Part shown: positions 54,418-64,000 of the stretch, piece by piece
Layout: each line of letters starts with the position of its first letter
How positions within the stretch are numbered: position 1 is the stretch's first letter
From: Bathynomus jamesi
Lineage: Eukaryota > Arthropoda > Malacostraca > Isopoda > Cirolanidae
Direction of reading: 5' to 3'
Length of the DNA: 64,000 nucleotides
Assembly: GCA_023014485.1 (NCBI GenBank)
Contig: JAJOZX010000088.1
Location: forward strand, 365,001 to 429,000
The notes under the pieces: model-generated
What the model saw: only the letters and a program-made list of their open reading frames with translations
The model's database searches: none
Told to the model about the DNA's origin: nothing
Translations under genes and position numbers: made by a program

Positions 54418-57205
54418 TTTGTAGAAGTTTATAAAGTGTTTCTTTAGCGAGTTGCGAAACGATATTAGTGATGATGCTTGTCTGATGTTTATGGGTATAG
54501 TGTTTCAGATATCTGCCCCTTTGTAGGAGAGAACGTATCCTGCAATTTGCATGGAATAATATGGTTTATGTATGAAATCATTGGGAAGCCTTGTATTATG
54601 ATTATGGTTGATATGATAGGGGGGGGGGTAATCGCCCCTGTGAATAGGCGGACTATAGTTTCTATTATTAGCAACTTTGTGCATACTGATACCGACAGTA
54701 AGTTTATGCACCTAGGTCATTTAGTTTTAGAATATTTAAGTTTCTGAACAATGGAGAAGTATGAGATCGTTTGTCATCACTGTCAAAGGGATCACTGTAG
54801 GAAATTCCATCCTGTGTTAACGAAGTTACGAGATTTGTCTTTGCCTTTTTTGATGTTAACTAGGACCTTTAAAGTATTCCATAATCCTTTAGGATTAAAT
54901 TTTTGTTCGGTAATTTTAGAACAATAATGGTCCGCTTTTGCGGTTTTTATGAGCGAATTTAGTCTGTTACAATAATTTCTATATGTTTGTTCATTGCTAA
55001 TATCATTCTTCCATAGTTTATAGATAGAATGTTTACGGTTTATCTTACAATGGGGGCTGGAGTGATCCACTGATTGTTATAGTTCTTTTTTGACACGAGT
55101 TTCGACTTAGTAGTAACTATATCCATTAGTGTGCTTGAGAATGTTTGAAATTTTGTTTCTATTTCAGTTACCTTCAGTTATTCTTGACCAGCCAAAACGT
55201 GATATATCTCTAATAAATTTCAATTTATTATTATAGGTGTAGGGTCTATAATAAATTTTTATTTTCTCCTGTATTTGTAAATGGCTAATTAGCATTGTAT
55301 ATGCGAGCAGATGGTCCGTAATGTGGAATAGGAGTATACCTGACGTACAGTCAAGGGGAAATCGCGCCCAGATTTGGTCTAATAAAGTGGAGTTTTTTAT
55401 GGTATTATGTAGCCTTGTTGGCTTAGTTATAGTTAAATTAAAGCAATTTGCGGTAACGAGATTATAGAAGAAGTTAGCATTAATGTTAGCGTTTATTTCA
55501 GCGAGATCGAAGTTTAGATCTCCAGCAATGATGCAGTTATTGGTGATGTGATTAGAAGTTAAAGTTTTATATATGCTCACAATAAACGATGGCATATTAC
55601 CATTGGTGGTCTGTAGATGCCTAATATTGAATAGGAAATATTATTTATGTATACTAGGGTGGCCCACTTTTCAATTTTTTTTGAAAAGTATAGGTGATCG
55701 TGGTTTTTCCCATTATTTGGCACTATACTAGCACATTGGTACCATTTTTACAAAAATTGATCAATATTTAGGGGTCTCGCATCGACCTTGAAATTACTAG
55801 TTTTTTTTTTTAAATGCGTACTTTTTAACTTTTTACTGAATCAAGATAAATCATTAAGTAGGGATGTTTTCTGAATCCTCTTAATGAGCGAAGTCGTTTG
55901 GTGTGCCTGCCAATGTCATACGACTAACGGTTTAAAGGTTGTGCCTGTATACAGGTAATACCAATGTGCTAGTATAGTGCCAAATAATGGGAAAAAACCA
56001 CGATCACCTATACTTTTCAAAAAAATGAGTCACTATACCCGGGCGGAATGTATAATGTATATAGGTAATTAGAAAATGCACTATGCCTGTGCCAGGTACC
56101 TAACCTATTTCTTTTTTGCAGATCATAACATTTTGAAATTCTGTCTGAGTTCCTCATCCTTTGTCATGGACAAATCGATGGCAACCATAACTGGAAGAAC
56201 TCTGAAGCTACAAATAGAGAGTCATCAAAAGGAAAGGCGAAAATAACATCGCTACCTTCTCTAAGATCGGCCTCGGAAATTTTTTAGTTGGCCAACCGTC
56301 GTCCTCCATCAGTGGTAGCAAATTGCCAACAACACGGCAGGTTTTGCAATAATTCTTCAGTGTTATCCAGTACACTGCTAACAGGAAAGACGCATTCAAA
56401 GAAACCGTAAACAACGTCTTAAAGTTTTGGAACATGGCCCGCATTAAAACAATCACAAAGCTCAACTGCGAACGGAAGCTAGAGGCATTGTGGAAAGAGT
56501 GGCACTTACTCCAAAAGAGCAGAAAACGAGAAACTGACGCCGGAGGAAAACGGCAGAAGTTTTCGGACAGTGTGGACAAGCTGTGGGATATCGGAGCATC
56601 TGACGCTGTCGAAGATATAAAGAAGAATCGACTGCTGTCCGACAAGGACAAGAAAGAAGACATTGACTTCTACCTCGATCAACGTGGTCCTCGGGTGGCA
56701 ACGATGAGCGGGAACGATAAAGTTTTCGCTGTAAAAAGAAAGCTACAGGAAGGAAGAAAACGTCCTCGCCAGGAGCCGCAAACCTCAAAGTGTGCATACG
56801 AAACCGGAGATGAGGCCATGGAGAATGATGATAGTGGCATGTCAGGAGAGTCGGAGACAGAACTAGCGTTCCCCCTGCCGAAAGAGCCAAGTGTGTCTGT
56901 CAATCTTCCTCGCCGCATCCTTAATGCACCTGCTCTCATGGAAGTGGCTGATCGTTTCCGCATGTCCAATAATCAGGTGCGTATTGTGTATAGTATTCAT
57001 CGATAGCGTCAGTTTTAAAGTGTCCCGTAACCCACATGTATTCTTGACAGTTTCCTTTCCACTTTCCATTCTCGGATCTTTTCCATTTGGCGGCAGGCGG
57101 TTTTTTTTAACCAAATTTTCACCAGTAATACTTTTTTGTGTGCTAAATACGAATCTAACATTCTTTTTTGAGAGAAATAAAAGGAAAATATCGAAAAAAG
57201 ATTTT

Positions 57206-57885
57206 AAATACGAACTTGAGATATCCCACACTACAGCAGTTGATTTCAATAATTATTTAAGAGAGGTAAGATCTACATAATATAACAATTATAACCTAAC
57301 CTAACCTAACTTAACCTAACTTAACCTAATCTAACTTAATGTAATCGGCTCTGTTTCAGATATGCGCTGCGTCTTTACTCGCTACCCCTGCAGTTATCGG
57401 TGGGCCAGGACTAACTGTAGAAATAGATGAAACCTGCTACAGTAAGCGGAAGTATGACAGGGGAAGAATGCTTCCGGGACAATGGGTATTCGGTGGAGTA
57501 TGCAGGGAGACCAAAGAAGTATTCCTGTATGCCGTCCCTAGAAGAGATGAAAAAACGCTGTTGTCCTGCATTAAAGCCAACATCCGCCCAGGGACTACTA
57601 TTATTAGTGACAAGTGGAAAGCCTACCAGAACATAGGAGAACTAGAAGGCTACAATTATTTGCATGAAACAGTGAATCATTCAGAAAATTTCGTCGATCC
57701 AAACAGTGGTGCACGTACCCAAGGTATTGAAAGCATGTGACATATCATGAAACACCGGAATAAAAGACATTGTGGTACACACCGTCAGATGGTAGACTCG
57801 TACTTATGCGAATTTATTTGGCGGAAGCGTAATGAAAACGAAGATATATTTAGAAAAATATTAAAGGATATAGCTGATTTCAAAT
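57206..57885 (+). pseudogene. Merlin (IS1016/ISXO2-like) transposase, one in-frame stop, one intron
   Basis: Exon 1 ends with YELEISHTTAVDFNNYLRE at 57265 before GTAAGATC. An intron (57266-57359, holding CCTAA repeats) ends CTGTTTCAG. Exon 2 continues ICAASLLATPAVIGGPGLTV, EIDETCYSKRKYDRGRMLPG, QWVFGGVCR, ISDKWKAY and LHETVNHSENFVDP. The DDE-type core is EIDE, SDKW and later TQGIES. A TGA at 57738-57740 replaces the tryptophan normally after TQGIES. The frame then runs on (HIMKHRNKRHC ... DFK) to 57885. The N-terminal zinc-ribbon part is not recognised. Confidence 0.88.
57293..57342. repeat. CCTAA (telomere-like) tract in the Merlin intron
   Basis: About nine imperfect CCTAA/CTTAA units. Equivalent to TTAGG on the minus strand. 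Confidence 0.9.
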
Positions 57886-59329
57886 AAATATTTCCCTTTC
57901 GTACGCCGTATAAAGTAGTTCATATTTAAAATCTTTTTTTTCGATATTTTCCTTTCATTTCTCTCAAAAAACAATGTTAGATTCGTATTTAGCACACAAA
58001 AAAGTATTACTGGTGAAAATTTGGTTAAAAAAAACCGCCTGCCGCCAAATAGAAAAGACCCCCATTCTTTACATAGGTAGTAAGCATTGTAGCTGCTATC
58101 ACACGTTCGGCGGATCCACCAGCAGACCTCAATCAGTTCAGCATCTCGAAAGAAACGGCTCGCCGGGGAAGAGTGTCACATCGCCGTGAAGTGGCGACGG
58201 CTGTGAAGGACTCCTTCACGCCACCGAGGCACACTGTTGTCCACTGGGATGGCAAAATGGTCAAGGTCAGTTGATTAAGTTTTCATAGCTATCAATTTAG
58301 TAATGAGATTCATGAAGCATAATGTCAATTAAAAAGAGAACTGAATGTGAACAAAAATAGGTTACTTTACAACCATGAAATTGAAATATATGGCATGTGT
58401 TTCAGAACTTCCTTGGAACGGCGGAGCACAGAGGGACAACGTTGCAGCCAGTGACGTGTGATAGTGGTCAATACAATGCAAAAGTGATTGTTTAAGTTAT
58501 TGTTTCTTTCTTCCTTATTTGTCTGCTATTTGCTGATTTTTTTGAAAAGTATATAGGTGATCGTGGTTTTTCCCATTATTTGGCACTATACTAGCACATT
58601 GGTATTACCTGTATACAGGCACAACTTTTAAACCGTTGGTCGTATGACATTGGATGGCACACCAAACGACTTCTCTCATCAAGAGGATTCAGAAAACATC
58701 CCTACTTAATGATTTATCTTGATTCAGTAAAAAGTTAAAAAGTACGCATTTAAAAAAAAAACTCGTAATTTCAAGGTCGATGCGAGACCCCTAAATATTG
58801 ATCAATTTTTGTAAAAATGGTACCAATGTGCTAGTATAGTGCCAAATAATGGGAAAAACTACGATAACCTATACTTTTAAAAAAAATTGAAAAGTGGGCC
58901 ACCCTAATGTATACCTCAACTGCTAAGGTTTCAGAATGATCATTTATGCCTGTCAGTTGCTGAATACTCCTACTATTATAATTTCTACATATGTGGTGGC
59001 TCGTGTAGCCCGATATATTAAAAAATAACTTATTATTTTCATTTAACCAGGTCTTCGTCAATATAATACATGTGAATTTATATTGTAACAAATTTAGATT
59101 GGTTGTCAACACATCAAAGTGATTTGGAAGGCTTCTGATATTTAAGTTCAAAATAGATACTATGTTTCCGTTACTGTGTCGCTCGTTTAAGAAGGTATCC
59201 ACTGACACATAGTTGCTATTTATTGTATTTTGAGACTCAGTGATTTCATTCACAGATCTAAAAGTATGGAAAGCGCTAATCATAGAGTTAAGAAAAGAGA
59301 TAAAAAATAAAAACTAAGAATATACCGCA

Positions 59330-60265
59330 CAAATACAGATATATAGGAAAATGAAAATGAAATGAAAAGGTTTATTGGCAGACTATACTCCATATGACAA
59401 ATATTATTAATACAATGACAGTTCACATACTAAGGATAGAAATATATACAATTGATTAGAAATAATACAGTAATGTCGAAGTTCAGTGGAGCTACAGACA
59501 GACGTTTTCGTACCAAGAATTCCATGGCTTAGAGGATAAACGGCAGGACTCATGGATAACCAACCCGATTATCCACGCTGATTTTTTAATTCTTTGCATT
59601 AGACTGTATTGAGCACGTCTTGTTACCTCCGGGAAGCTCGGGACATTGCGGGTACCAAACATTTGCGAAGCTGAGCACCTCGGAGGTAATTTATGTAAGA
59701 GTCTAAAAGACCTGATGTACAGCAAATTTAGAGTTCTGCCAGAACCTTTTTTATAATTCACCCAGAGTTGCTGTCCGTATACTGTATATTCCTGCAGAAA
59801 GTACGAAAGAGAGTGTCTTTAGCTTCACTTGTACAGAATCAAACGTTCCTTATAGTCATATTCACTTTAGCACAAAGACTTCGAGATTGTTTTCTTATAT
59901 CCGAGTCATCACTCAAGGAGCTGGTAATAGTTTGACACAAATACTTAAACTCTTGTACTTCCTCAATTACTTCACCTTTCATTTTAAACCTAATATCAGC
60001 TGGCTGATTACAGCTTTTAGAAAGAAATTGCATAACCTTAGTTTTTGTAACATTAAAAAGAATATCATGTTTCTGCGAATACACTTCGCAGACTTTTAGT
60101 AGCCAATCCAGACCTTTAACAGAGGGACTTATTAAGACCATATCATCGGCATAAGCTAAGTTATTTAGCCTTGTGCTATCTATACAACATCCCACTGTTG
60201 CCTCATTAAGTGAAGCAATTAATCCGTCAGTATACACATTAAGCAGCATAGGGGAGAGCAAGGAT
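59330..60265 (-). mobile_element. Non-LTR retrotransposon 3' part, 5'-truncated
   Basis: Minus-strand LINE tail. Coding similarity starts at 60265 and runs to 59492, followed by a 3' untranslated part to about 59330. The clade is not resolved. Confidence 0.7.
59492..60261 (-). pseudogene. LINE reverse transcriptase C-terminal half, frameshifted
   Basis: The first part (60261-59839) reads LSPMLLNVYTDGLIASLN, LNNLAYADDMVLISPSVKG (active-site YADD) and FNVTKTKVMQF. After a break near 59840 the second part (59761-59492) reads NYKKGSGRTLNLLYIRSF, LPPRCSASQMFGTRNVPSF and RRAQYSLMQRI. The sequence between the two also fits the same protein in another frame (SEAKDTLFRTFCRNIQY). The fingers domain and endonuclease are missing because of 5' truncation. 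Confidence 0.85.
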
Positions 60266-60420
60266 CTTTATTTCACCCCGCAAGAGGAGCCAAAACATTC
60301 GGATGGTACATTGTCCCACCTAACGGTAAAAGATTGGTGGGAATACCAAAATTTCAATAAATTTAATATGTACATGGGAACCTTCCTGTCTTCTAGTTTT
60401 TTAAATAAAATATTGTGCAT

Positions 60421-60460
60421 ATATATATATATATACAGTATATATATATATATATATATA
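60421..60460. repeat. (TA)n tract
   Basis: TA dinucleotides interrupted once by CAG. Confidence 0.9.
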
Positions 60461-60462
60461 TT

Positions 60463-61062
60463 AACGAATAAGAATACGAGAAGGTGGTATATGTTTATTG
60501 GTCAGACGTTTCTGAAATTCAATTTCCATCATCAGTGCTAAAAATGAAAAGTAAAAAAGTGAACAAATATGGTGAATGAAAGATTTTATACAATATACTT
60601 ACAGTATGCAGTCCTATGATAATAATTTTTAAAAAGTTACATGAAATGTAGAGAGGCAAGATAATGGCTAAAATATACAAAAATTGAAGCACATCTTACT
60701 GGGTTATTATACGAGAGGGGGTTTAATATAATTGTATAAAGGTTGGGAATGGTTCAATGTTGAAGTATCCATGTTAGAGCCGGTGAGTGACAGCGGATTT
60801 CTTTTCAGTGGTGGTTCAGAGGAAATTATATAGCTTTGTTTAAGTTGAAGGCAGAACTACAGTCGATGAGGGTTGGTTTTGTACTAAGGATATATAGGGA
60901 TTCGAGGATGCGGAGGTCGGTTGGTTGGTATGCTGAATTGATAATTTTGAAATTGGTGGGGAGCAGTGGGTGATTGTGGAAGTGGCAATGATCTCTTATT
61001 GCTGATTTTGATGGTTTGTTTAAAGGTTGTAATGTTCTGGCACTTCCATGTATCGAAAACCT
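60463..61062 (-). mobile_element. Penelope-like element 3' end
   Basis: Minus strand: coding end (60826-61062) followed by a tail with GATGGAAATTGAATTTCAG, AAACGTCTGACC and AATAAACAT. It stops at a TA tract. Confidence 0.75.
60826..61062 (-). pseudogene. Penelope-like endonuclease C-terminal fragment
   Basis: Minus strand RFSIHGSARTLQPLNKPSKS, AIRDHCHFHNHPLLPTNFKI and DLRILESLYILSTKPTLID, with stop at 60826-60828. The SAIRDHC...H...F.I and LRILESLxI phrases are typical of the region after the GIY-YIG nuclease in Penelope-like elements. The GIY-YIG core is missing upstream, where the strand orientation switches. Confidence 0.78.
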
Positions 61063-61139
61063 ACATATATAGGCCTAGGTACTAACTACTTAAGCCACAT
61101 CCCTTCACTATATCAAATTAACAGTATTAAAATCTTACC

Positions 61140-61604
61140 AGTATTAAAATCTTAATCCATTGTGCCCATCAACTTTCTTCTTACTTATCCTTCCACAACG
61201 AAATAGAATTCATTCACAATTTCAGCATTAATAATTCTTTCCCAAAACATTTACTACAATCTCTAACTAGAAATTTTCTCAACAACATTTATGAACCTCC
61301 CCTTAAAGTCCTCACTGTTAAAAAAAATATACAATACTTTTCTTTTCCCTACTACGACTGTATTAGTTACAAAATACAATCAGAAATTCGCCACCTACTC
61401 ACCTCTCTTCACCCTCAAATTAACCTTCAATTTGTATTCACCAATAATATTGAATCGGTACAGAATTTAAATTCTCTACCGATTCATCGATTTGTTGTAC
61501 CTGGTATTCCATTCATTAAAACCAAGCTCACCTTCTCGTCTATTGTTAATTTCGCAGCCATCCCCTACCTAAAAGAAAAAATAATATATTATAGTCAACA
61601 CTGA
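61140..61604 (+). pseudogene. Penelope-like reverse transcriptase C-terminal (thumb/linker) fragment
   Basis: A plus-strand frame without a start codon, open to TGA 61602-61604. It reads LSSYLSFHNEIEFIHNF, NSFPKHLLQSLTRNFLNN, QYFSFPYYDCISYKIQSEI and HPQINLQFVFTNN, then LPIHRFVVP. The pattern FHxEIxxIxxxFxxNxFP followed by SxxIxxEIxxLL matches the end of Penelope-like RTs, just before the cysteine-rich linker and nuclease. It faces the minus-strand fragment at 60826-61062, so the two cannot be one intact gene. Confidence 0.78.
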
Positions 61605-61639
61605 AAATTCCTATGATGCGTGACTTTTGCGCCACCCTT

Positions 61640-61643
61640 ATAT

Positions 61644-61721
<78 letters not shown>

Positions 61722-61901
61722 ATAAAATAAGATAAAATGAAGATTAAAAAAACGTTTGCAGTTAAACCAAGAACGAAGAAATTGATGTTATATATGTATC
61801 CACGGTGAGATTGTAGAGTTGAAAGTTATAAAATTATAGATTTACTAAAACTTAGTCAGACATATACACATACACGTATACATATATATATATATATATT
61901 A

Positions 61902-61945
<44 letters not shown>

Positions 61946-62079
61946 ATATAATATATATATATATATACACACACCTTACCTTACCTTATGTTGTTTCGTG
62001 CATTGGTCTCTCTTCACACGGAGGTCAAGCTGGTGGCCCCGCCTCTATATATATATTATATATATATATATATATATAT
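61640..62079. repeat. CA and TA microsatellite cluster
   Basis: (CA)n at 61648-61685, (TA)n at 61686-61718, and several interrupted TA runs at 61880-61968 and 62046-62079. No coding sequence. Confidence 0.9.
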
Positions 62080-64000
62080 TAGGGTAGTCTTTATTTACAT
62101 GTCTAATTTTGAGGTTAGGAAAGAGGTGGCTCCCAACCCCTGAAATGGTGGCATATACTGTAATGTAAAATCGCTTGGGTAGAAATTTCATTTGAATCAG
62201 TTAATATTTAGAGGTAGCTCAAGGACTTCAAAGTTTTGCTCTATATCCCTATGAGACCATGGAATTTGGGGCCCCCCAACTGTATCGTTGGGTAATAGCC
62301 GTTCAAGACAGGGGTGTCATGGTTGCCAAACCACTCACTGTTGCCCAATCAAGGTCTCTTTTTTGCTGTTGGGAAAACTTCGGCGATGGTCAGCCACAAC
62401 TTGAAGAAGGAACTGTAATTGTTCTTCATCTTTTGTATGCCTCTGGTTGAAATTTTGTATGAGAGCTACTGCGCGTTCAGCATTATCATTGATCACATTT
62501 ATGCTAGAAACATCTCTTGTAGCGTCTTGGAATGAGGGAAAGGAATTCCAGTCACTAGGATCTTTCTCCAAGAAATCCTGCGGCAGGTTGAAAAAAAACG
62601 AATAGCTTCTTCGATTGTTTTGAGGCGAAGGCTTCCAGGGTCACTGTCGGCTTGAAAGGTATTTTGTTGAATTTTTTTCGTGCATCCTCATCTCTTTCTT
62701 TGGACTCCATAACCTTGATTATAGCCCTCTTCGTAGCCACAGAAACTTCTGGATCAAACAGCGCTAATGCAACCAAGCTCTCAGAGAGATACCACAAGTG
62801 GTCACTGAATTTGGCTGTTGTAGCCTTTGCAATCATTGTATGTAGATAACTGGACAGAGCCTTCATCAGATTCAGATCCTCCAGCGGTGCAGCTGCTGGC
62901 AATGGGGCCACGGAACCAGGCCCTCATGTAAGTGGTGACGGTGAATACGCAGATATCCCGTAGGCTGCGCTCCTCCTGGGCTGTTAATTTAAACTGTTTC
63001 CGGAACATCCATATCTTGAAGGAATACAACACTTTCGATAACCAGCGAGCGTGATGCATGGCGCCAGGAGCTTTAAAAGAGTGATGAAAGCCGTGGGACT
63101 CTGCTCGACCCGAGAAAAGAAGAGCTAACTCTAGGAACTCTTTGTAGTCATCCCTTGCATAATCTTGTGACAGCTGGTACAAAGCAAGTTGATCAGACTG
63201 GGACGTTGTTCTCTCGTAGATGCTTCAACTTCCTGGTCATCAATACCCGATGAAAACTGATTCGTATCCAGTTGAGGCCAGAAACGCTGAAATCTTTTGA
63301 ACAAGAGGCCTTCAGGCCCAGAAGTTGGTCCCATGCAGGCCTGGAAAGCTGCACCAAACACAAGTTCCATGATGTGATGTCTGCATGGCAAGTAGAGGAG
63401 ATCTCTTCCAAGTTTTTGTTCTAAGAGGACGCAAGCCTCGAAGTGATGTCCCGTATTTGATGCGGTAGTGTCAAAACTCATTCAAACAACTCTGTCACTC
63501 AATTCCCGTTCCTGCAGCTTATCCCGCACGGCCTGTGCTTGGTGTTCTCCAGTACCAGACGGAATTTTGGGGAATCCAAGAAGCTGTTGCACTCCCAGTC
63601 CAGACACTAGAACAGAGAGCCGGTCCACACGCTCTTTCCCTGTGAAGTCCACTAGGAATTTGCCATCCCAGTGAATAATCAAGGGAACATCGTCTGCTAC
63701 TTTTTTTCAAAGTTTCTGCTGTCTTGGCACGATGACGCTCCCGAGCTCGCTTCACTGATGACCGATTAATGCCAGTTTTCTCAAGTCATGTCCCAGACTG
63801 CGGGCAGTTTCCGCTATTACAATTGTTGCTTTTCTGTCACTGATTGAAGAACGGTCTAAAGCTGAAGCAAGTGCCGGAGTCAAAATGTTATTCACTCCAC
63901 GGCTTCGTTTTGAAAGAGGCTCACCACCACAGGTTTCCTGTGGTTCATCCCCTGAAGAATGTTCGTTACTGCTACTTGATGACGCTAGCGTTCCAATAGA
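62080..64000 (-). mobile_element. Family B DNA transposon, copy running off the right edge
   Basis: Starts TAGGGTAGTCTTTATTTAC at 62080, sharing its first six bases with the family B element at 55655. The other end is outside the window. A TA tract precedes it, so the TSD is unclear. Confidence 0.65.
62335..64000 (-). pseudogene. Family B transposase-like protein, several frameshifts and one stop
   Basis: Minus strand from the window edge: SSSSNEHSSGDEPQE, NNILTPALASALDRSSIS, then (shifted) IIHWDGKFLVDFTGKERVD and FPKIPSGTGEHQAQAVRD. A TGA near 63481 replaces a cysteine-type codon before MSFDTTASNTGHHFEAC. CRHHIMELVFGAAFQAC follows. A shift near 63190 leads to KAPGAMHHARWLSKVLYSF. Another near 62900 leads to SDHLWYLSESLVALALFDPE, and one near 62570 to the end (stop near 62335). 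The landmarks WDGK, FDTT, CRHH, HARW and SESL correspond one for one to those of the 43100 gene. The 5' part lies outside the window. Confidence 0.8.

Larger units (their letters stand above)
57074..58061 (+). mobile_element. Merlin transposon nested in an intron
   Basis: Ends GGATCTTTTCCATTTGGCGG (57074) and CCGCCAAATAGAAAAGACCC (58061), with TIRs of about 145 bp. Flanked by CCATTCTC (57066-57073) and CCATTCTT (58062-58069), an 8-bp TSD with one change. GG ends and 8-bp TSDs are usual for Merlin. Confidence 0.88.
56434..58495 (+). pseudogene. Family B N-terminal protein, three exons, catalytic part deleted
   Basis: Exon 1 (56434-56976) starts MARIKTITKLNCERKLEALW, with FSDSVDKLWDIG and FYLDQRGPRV matching the N-terminus of the 43100 gene, and ends RFRMSNNQ before GTGCGT. 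Exon 2 (58077-58265) starts after ACATAG and encodes VVSIVAAITRSADPPADL, then SISKETARRGR and VVHWDGKMVK. Exon 3 (58406-58495) follows TGTTTCAG with NFLGTAEHRGTTLQP and stops at 58493-58495. All exons join in phase 0. The WDGK motif is kept, but DTTxxNTG, CxxH, HARW and the later glutamate are missing. A shortened DNA-binding product is possible. The first intron carries the Merlin insertion. Confidence 0.75.
55655..58906 (+). mobile_element. Family B DNA transposon with perfect 8-bp TSD, internally deleted
   Basis: Ends TAGGGTGGCCCACTTTTC (55655) and GAAAAGTGGGCCACCCTA (58906), flanked by ATGTATAC on both sides (55647-55654, 58907-58914). TIRs are about 370 bp, and each is itself palindromic (GGTGATCGTGGTTTTTCCC and its inverse occur within both ends). 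Inserted in a LINE, and hosts a Merlin element. Confidence 0.92.
54792..59283 (-). pseudogene. Non-LTR retrotransposon endonuclease/early RT region, split by a 3.25-kb transposon
   Basis: Minus strand, in order: an N-terminal stretch with IVSILNLNIRSLPNHFDVL and TKTWLNENNKLFFNISGY (59283-58915, endonuclease start). The family B element then intervenes (58906-55655). After it come NNCIIAGDLNFDL and STLLDQIWARFP with ITDHLLAYTM (55595-55164, endonuclease GDxN and DH motifs). Finally a pre-RT region has LWKNDISNEQTYRNYCNRL and FNPKGLWNTLKVLVNIKKG (55070-54792). The polymerase palm is not present in the window. The frames are partly broken. Confidence 0.8.

Noticed and set aside
54478..54747. 89-aa plus-strand ORF
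   Set aside because: Opposite the LINE strand, no family resemblance, contains a G-run coding GGG; chance frame.

Overview
This is a eukaryotic window made almost entirely of transposable elements. I find no convincing host gene. An arthropod, most likely a crustacean, is suggested by short TTAGG/CCTAA-type tracts (TTAGG is the common arthropod telomere motif), spliceosomal introns, many TA, CA, GA and CT microsatellites, and a dense load of Tc1/mariner, hAT, Merlin, LINE, Penelope-like and gypsy elements. The species cannot be fixed from the sequence alone. Coordinates of elements are mostly read from terminal inverted repeats (TIRs) and target-site duplications (TSDs) seen by eye.

Layout. 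1-3.2 kb: an intron-containing copy of a poorly characterised transposase family (family A) inserted in a broken mariner. 5-8 kb: a broken Tc1 and an array of tRNA-derived SINEs in tandem and inverted order. 8.5-17.3 kb: two more family A copies, both with open single-exon genes, separated by palindromic repeats built on TTAGG-like motifs. 19-24 kb: an intact Tc1 (DD34E), a broken DD37D mariner, a long palindrome and an intact DD41D element. 24.9-26 kb: a hAT remnant. 26-32.6 kb: a GC-rich I-like LINE, nearly full length but frameshifted. 32.6-42.5 kb: nested mariner, hAT and foldback derivatives. 42.5-45.8 kb: a 787-aa open gene of a second poorly characterised transposase family (family B). 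47-52 kb: a gypsy element with identical LTRs. 52-55 kb: CR1-like LINE pieces. 54.8-59.3 kb: a LINE split by a family B element that itself carries a Merlin element in its intron. 59.4-61.6 kb: another LINE tail and Penelope-like fragments. 62.1-64 kb: a third, broken family B copy running off the right edge.

The strongest observations concern families A and B. Family A has a filled and an empty target site in this window, which shows a 3-bp TSD and CAC(T/C)G ends, as expected of CACTA-like elements. Family B has a perfect 8-bp TSD and long TIRs, and its three copies share D, D, CxxH and E landmarks. Both look like cut-and-paste transposons whose proteins are usually left as uncharacterised. 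A third theme is palindromes: at least ten sizeable inverted structures occur, one with an 8-bp TSD and an empty site elsewhere in the window, and two made by inverted duplication inside transposase genes.
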